Shown here one piece after another: positions 32,017-34,194 of a DNA stretch of 34,194 nucleotides. Under the pieces are notes generated by a model. The model had not been told where the DNA came from, made no database searches, and saw only the letters and a list, made by a program, of their open reading frames with translations. Where the stretch lies: the NCBI GenBank assembly GCA_029987025.1, contig DALTWQ010000002.1:1-34194 (forward strand), in the 5' to 3' direction. The translations under genes were made by a program, and so were the position numbers. The stretch is from Methanocorpusculum sp. Its GTDB lineage: Archaea; Halobacteriota; Methanomicrobia; Methanomicrobiales; Methanocorpusculaceae. Every line of letters begins with the position of its first letter. The stretch's first letter is position 1.

Positions 32017-32780
32017 AAATCGGTATCGGCTGCGGTGCGGACGCAGAAAAGGTTGTAGAAAGCGCTGCAGAATATACCAAAGCAAGTGAAAATTCTGTAG
32101 TGTGCTATGCGTATACCGGAGAGGCAGAGCGTCTTTTTGTGAAAACAGACAGAGTAACCGTTCTTTTTTCAGACCATCCGGAAGAGGAGATGATTACTGC
32201 ATTATCTTCCGGAGATATTGATGCAGCCATACGCGGGAGTCTTCCGGCAAATGCAACTCTGGCATATCTGAAGAAAACGTATCAGGTGCCGCAGCTGCGC
32301 CGCATCGCTCTCCTCGAAACACCTGCAGGGCAGAGGTTCTTTTTCGCGCCGGTGGGTGTTGATGAGGGATGGACGGTTGAAGATAAAATTGCATTTGTGG
32401 AGGAAGGAAGACGCTATGCAAAAGCCTGCGGTCTTTCTGAAAAAACGATTGTCTTAGCAGGCGGAAGAGCAGGCGATGTCGGAAGACATCCGGCGGTTGA
32501 TAAAAGTATTTTAGATGCGGAAGAGGTCTGCCGGAGAACCGGGGCGGTCTTCGGTGAGATTCTGATTGAGGATGCTGTTTCAGACGCAGGTGTTATTATT
32601 GCGCCGGACGGCATTTCCGGAAATCTGGTCTTCAGGACGCTGGCGCTTCTTGGAGAAGGGAAAGGTCACGGTGCGCCGGTTGTTAATATTCCGGATATCT
32701 ATGTGGACAGTTCACGTGCATCATCATCGTATGTTCCGATATTATCATTTACGGAGATGCTGCTTTCTCTGAAGAAATAA
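32013..32780 (+). CDS. mtxX: MtxX / methanogenesis marker protein 4
   Basis: A 255-residue protein of the MtxX group, distantly related to phosphotransacetylase and methyltransferase-associated proteins, found in methanogens. It starts MKIGIGCGADAEKVVES and has the central DAAIRGSLPANATLAYLK. A VLAGGRAGDVGRHPAVD-type motif and IAPDGISGNLVFRTLALLGEGKGHGAPV occupy the C-terminal half. A regulatory or catalytic role has been suggested for the family but is not settled. It is coupled (ATGA) with mmp2. Confidence 0.88.
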   Translation: MKIGIGCGADAEKVVESAAEYTKASENSVVCYAYTGEAERLFVKTDRVTVLFSDHPEEEMITALSSGDIDAAIRGSLPANATLAYLKKTYQVPQLRRIALLETPAGQRFFFAPVGVDEGWTVEDKIAFVEEGRRYAKACGLSEKTIVLAGGRAGDVGRHPAVDKSILDAEEVCRRTGAVFGEILIEDAVSDAGVIIAPDGISGNLVFRTLALLGEGKGHGAPVVNIPDIYVDSSRASSSYVPILSFTEMLLSLKK

Positions 32781-32814
32781 TTTCGGAACAGTTTAGGCAT
32801 CTACTGTTCTGAAA
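32781..32814. terminator. 12-bp hairpin between mtxX and the 49-residue ORF
   Basis: Immediately after the mtxX stop codon, TTTCGGAACAGT (32781-32792) pairs with ACTGTTCTGAAA (32803-32814) through one G-T pair, with a 10-base loop. It sits between two convergent genes and is a good candidate for a bidirectional terminator or mRNA 3'-end stabiliser. There is no T-run on the plus side. Confidence 0.55.
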
Positions 32815-32829
32815 GAAAAGTCATATTGA

Positions 32830-32979
32830 TTAGAGGTTTCCTTCTTCTTTAAGTTCGAGAAGGGCCTGACGCATTGCTTTGTAGGCATCGTCTGTGTATG
32901 TCGGACATTTCATATATTCAATAAAGTCTACTGCGTCCTGTCCGGAAAGGGTCAGCCCTATTTCTATTTTTTCAGCCAT
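32830..32979 (-). CDS. 49-residue small protein, possible ribbon-helix-helix
   Basis: A small gene found by reading the minus strand from ATG 32979 to TAA 32830. It has an AGGAAA ribosome site about 6 bases upstream and a CATATATAC TATA-like box about 25 bases upstream, both well placed. The product has an N-terminal strand KIEIGLTLSG followed by two helices (QDAVDFIEYMKCP and DDAYKAMRQALLELKEE), the strand-helix-helix order of ribbon-helix-helix proteins. The acidic residue in the strand is unusual for DNA contact, so a different role is possible. It is divergent from the histone gene. Confidence 0.6.
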   Translation of the reverse strand: MAEKIEIGLTLSGQDAVDFIEYMKCPTYTDDAYKAMRQALLELKEEGNL

Positions 32980-33206
32980 GACAGTTTCCTGTGGTTATGT
33001 ATATATGAGAAGGATGAGACTATCTACTTTTTGTTAATCAGATAATGGCTGATAAATCAGCGGAGGAATCCATACAGATTCCTGTGAAATATTTTTAGAA
33101 TTCTAAAGAGGTACTGTTTTATTCCGATTTCTCTCTGAAAAGATATCTCTGTTTTTCTCCGGCAGTTTTTAAATCAGGGCTTTTTTCATGCGAATTCTGA
33201 GATAGT

Positions 33207-33239
33207 ATTATATATTCTTCAACCAAATTGATATTTGGT
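33207..33239 (+). promoter_or_regulatory. Histone promoter with operator-like palindrome
   Basis: The TATA box TATTATATATT lies at about 33207-33217. A perfect 7-bp inverted repeat with a 4-base centre, ACCAAAT-TGAT-ATTTGGT (33222-33239), follows between the TATA box and the start codon at 33247. It covers the expected transcription start, a classic place for a repressor. Confidence 0.6.
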
Positions 33240-33246
33240 AATTACT

Positions 33247-33450
33247 ATGGCAGACTTACCGAAAGCAGCAATTGTTAGAATTGCAAAGAAAGCCGGCGCA
33301 GACCGCGTTGGTGAAGATGCAGCTGATGCAATTGTAATTAAGGCGGAAGCCTATATTGCAAAGATTTCAGCAGATGCATTCGAGCTTGCAAAGCATGCCG
33401 GCCGCAAAACTATCAAAGCGGAAGACATCGAACTCGCTGCAAAAGAGTAA
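33247..33450 (+). CDS. Archaeal histone
   Basis: A 67-residue single histone-fold protein of the HMf type. It shows LPKAAIVRIAKKAGADRVGEDAADAIVIKAEAYIA and then AKHAGRKTIKAEDIELAAKE, with the conserved RKTIKAEDI loop 2 and the AGADRVGEDA loop 1 region. It wraps DNA as dimers and polymers. I used ATG 33247 (MADLPK); an upstream TTG at 33235 would add residues not seen in the family and lies in the operator-like palindrome. Its own TATA box lies about 30-40 bases upstream, and a GC-rich hairpin (33492-33510) follows the gene. Confidence 0.95.
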   Translation: MADLPKAAIVRIAKKAGADRVGEDAADAIVIKAEAYIAKISADAFELAKHAGRKTIKAEDIELAAKE

Positions 33451-33491
33451 CTTCTTCCGTTGTTGTACCATTTGGATTAATGAGAAACCAG

Positions 33492-33510
33492 GCCGGAGTC
33501 CCCCTCCGGC
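33492..33510 (+). terminator. GC hairpin after the histone gene
   Basis: GCCGGAG and CTCCGGC form a perfect 7-bp stem with a 5-base loop, about 40 bases after the histone stop. A T-rich stretch follows (TGTGTTTC, then TGTTTT). A probable terminator. Confidence 0.5.
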
Positions 33511-33668
33511 ATTGTGTTTCGAACTGTTTTATTGAGTTTACTGTATCTCTGTTATTTCAGCGGACCTCAGTCCCGGCTGATGCGGCATTGTTTGATTACG
33601 GTTGATTTGTCTGGTACGGTATTGACAATGAGCCTGATGAGGATAAGGGCAGGTTTCAGGTGTGAGAG

Positions 33669-33860
33669 AAAAAAAACGATATGGGGGGGTGTGATACGTC
33701 CGTACGTACGGAAAAGATTTTTATAATACATCTCTGATTTAAAAAAAATGATAAGGGGGGGTATGATACGTACGTACGGACGGAAAAGATTTTTATACTG
33801 CATCTCTGATTTAAAAAAAATGATAAGGGGGGGGTATGATACGTACGTACGGACGGAAAT
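33669..33860 (+). repeat. Three 73-base direct repeats with G-tracts and TACG runs
   Basis: Copies align at GATACG positions 33692, 33765 and 33838, exactly 73 bases apart. Each has an A-run of 7-8, then CGATAT or TGATAA, a G-run of 7, 7 and 8, GATACGT(A/C)CGTACGG, then GGAAA. Copies 1 and 2 continue with AAGATTTTTATA and CATCTCTGATTT into the next unit; copy 3 breaks off into poly-T. There are no variable spacers, so this is not a CRISPR array. Confidence 0.85.
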
Positions 33861-34001
33861 TTTTTTTATTTTTTGTTTTAAAAAAAATTGAAATTTTTTT
33901 CTCGTGTAATTATATGTCGTTTTTACTATATAAATCTATAATATTTGAAAAATAGAGACTTAAAAATAAAGAAAAACAGGTAAAAATACATTATATGCAA
34001 T

Positions 34002-34058
34002 GCAGATGCAGTGCAGATGATGTACAAATGCAGTGCAGAATACTGCAGATGCAGTACG
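34002..34058 (+). repeat. Iteron-like ATGCAGT / GCAGATGCAGT repeats
   Basis: ATGCAGT starts at 34006, 34028 and 34049, spaced 22 and 21 bases (two helical turns each). GCAGATGCAGT occurs exactly at 34002-34012 and 34045-34055, and ATGCAGTGCAGA at 34006-34017 and 34028-34039. Same-face spacing suggests cooperative protein binding. Confidence 0.65.
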
Positions 34059-34070
34059 ATTTACCCCTGA

Positions 34071-34118
34071 TTTTCCGTACGTACGTACGTATTCTACCCC
34101 CCCTTATCGTTTTTTTCA
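34071..34118 (-). repeat. Inverted copy of the 73-base unit core
   Basis: Read on the minus strand it gives an A7 run, CGATAAG7, TAGAATACGTACGTACGTACGG and AAAA, the same order as the three direct copies at 33669-33860. With them it brackets the AT-rich segment and the GCAG motifs. Confidence 0.8.
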
Positions 34119-34194
34119 GAGGGGGGTCCGGTTCCCGGTGCGGTCTGCAGTCTGTCTGCGGATGATGAGAGCGCGGCAGCGGAGCTGAGGCGGG

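Larger units (their letters stand above)
33451..34194. other. 744-base non-coding region, repeat-rich, possible origin or regulatory locus
   Basis: No convincing gene. After the histone terminator (33492-33510) and about 150 plain bases, it holds three direct copies of a 73-base unit (33669-33860). Next comes an AT-rich stretch with long A and T tracts and TATA-like CTATATAAATCTATAATATT (33860-34000). A set of GCAG/ATGCAGT motifs (34002-34058) and one inverted copy of the unit core (34071-34118) complete it. Small open frames crossing it in both directions are made of the repeats and are not credible. Confidence 0.6.

Noticed and set aside
33235..33246. Upstream TTG start for the histone
   Set aside because: It would add four residues not seen in archaeal histones and lies in the promoter palindrome; ATG 33247 fits better.
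33514..33803. Open frames on both strands across the 73-base repeats
   Set aside because: The products are translations of the repeats (RPYVRK, KNLFRPYVR) with no gene-like start signals.
33669..33860. CRISPR array
   Set aside because: The repeat is 73 bases and contiguous, with no variable spacers, and there are no cas genes nearby.
33660..34140. Definite oriC annotation
   Set aside because: No ORB consensus dyad and no orc1/cdc6 gene are visible, so it is kept as a hypothesis only.

Overview
The window looks like chromosomal DNA of a methanogenic archaeon, most likely of the order Methanomicrobiales and plausibly Methanocorpusculum (the genus is an inference). It carries archaeal information-processing genes: aIF2-alpha, Nop10, S27e, L44e, Gins51, PriS, RfcL, Nob1 and a histone. 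It also carries membrane LonB and two genes of the methanogenesis-marker class (marker 2 and MtxX/marker 4). Gene packing is tight, with many ATGA stop/start overlaps, TATA-type promoters and T-tract terminators. No insertion sequence, prophage, CRISPR array, tRNA or complete rRNA was recognised.

Layout. (1) 1-167: a left edge with small hairpins, or the tail of a gene, and a T-tract. (2) 168-6963, minus strand: one long operon elp3-priS-gins51-rpl44e-rps27e-aIF2alpha-nop10-PAC2-endoQ, an extended form of the archaeal replication/translation cluster. (3) 7077-9153, minus: a PEGA-repeat surface protein and a two-domain chagasin-like lipoprotein. (4) 9327-15792, plus: acyl-CoA synthetase-like enzyme, parvulin, HEAT-repeat protein, AglJ-like glycosyltransferase, small membrane protein and exonuclease VII (xseA-xseB). 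(5) 15758-19026, minus: DUF371, a double winged-helix regulator and LonB. (6) 19106-20431, plus: prs and nob1. (7) 20447-23550, minus: an MNT/HEPN pair, and a DUF432-MscS-HEAT operon. (8) 23753-28737: cbiO-cbiQ divergent from cbiM (a Co/Ni ECF transporter), then a FecCD/FecE importer lacking a binding protein. (9) 28930-33450: two small unknown genes, rfcL, mmp2-mtxX, an untracked 49-residue ORF and a histone. (10) 33451-34194: a 744-base non-coding block.

The most unusual part is the right-hand block. Three direct copies of a 73-base unit (A-tract, GATAAG7-8, alternating TACG, GGAAAA) are followed by about 190 bases of AT-rich DNA. Then come three ATGCAGT motifs spaced 22 and 21 bases, and finally one inverted copy of the unit core. 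This geometry resembles a replication origin or a large protein-binding locus, but the classical ORB core was not seen, so its function is open. Other leads are an exonuclease VII large subunit with an N-terminal extension carrying PCNA-interaction-like motifs, paired palindromes around the cbiM TATA box, a palindrome in the histone promoter opposite a possible ribbon-helix-helix protein, and a DUF432-MscS-HEAT operon.
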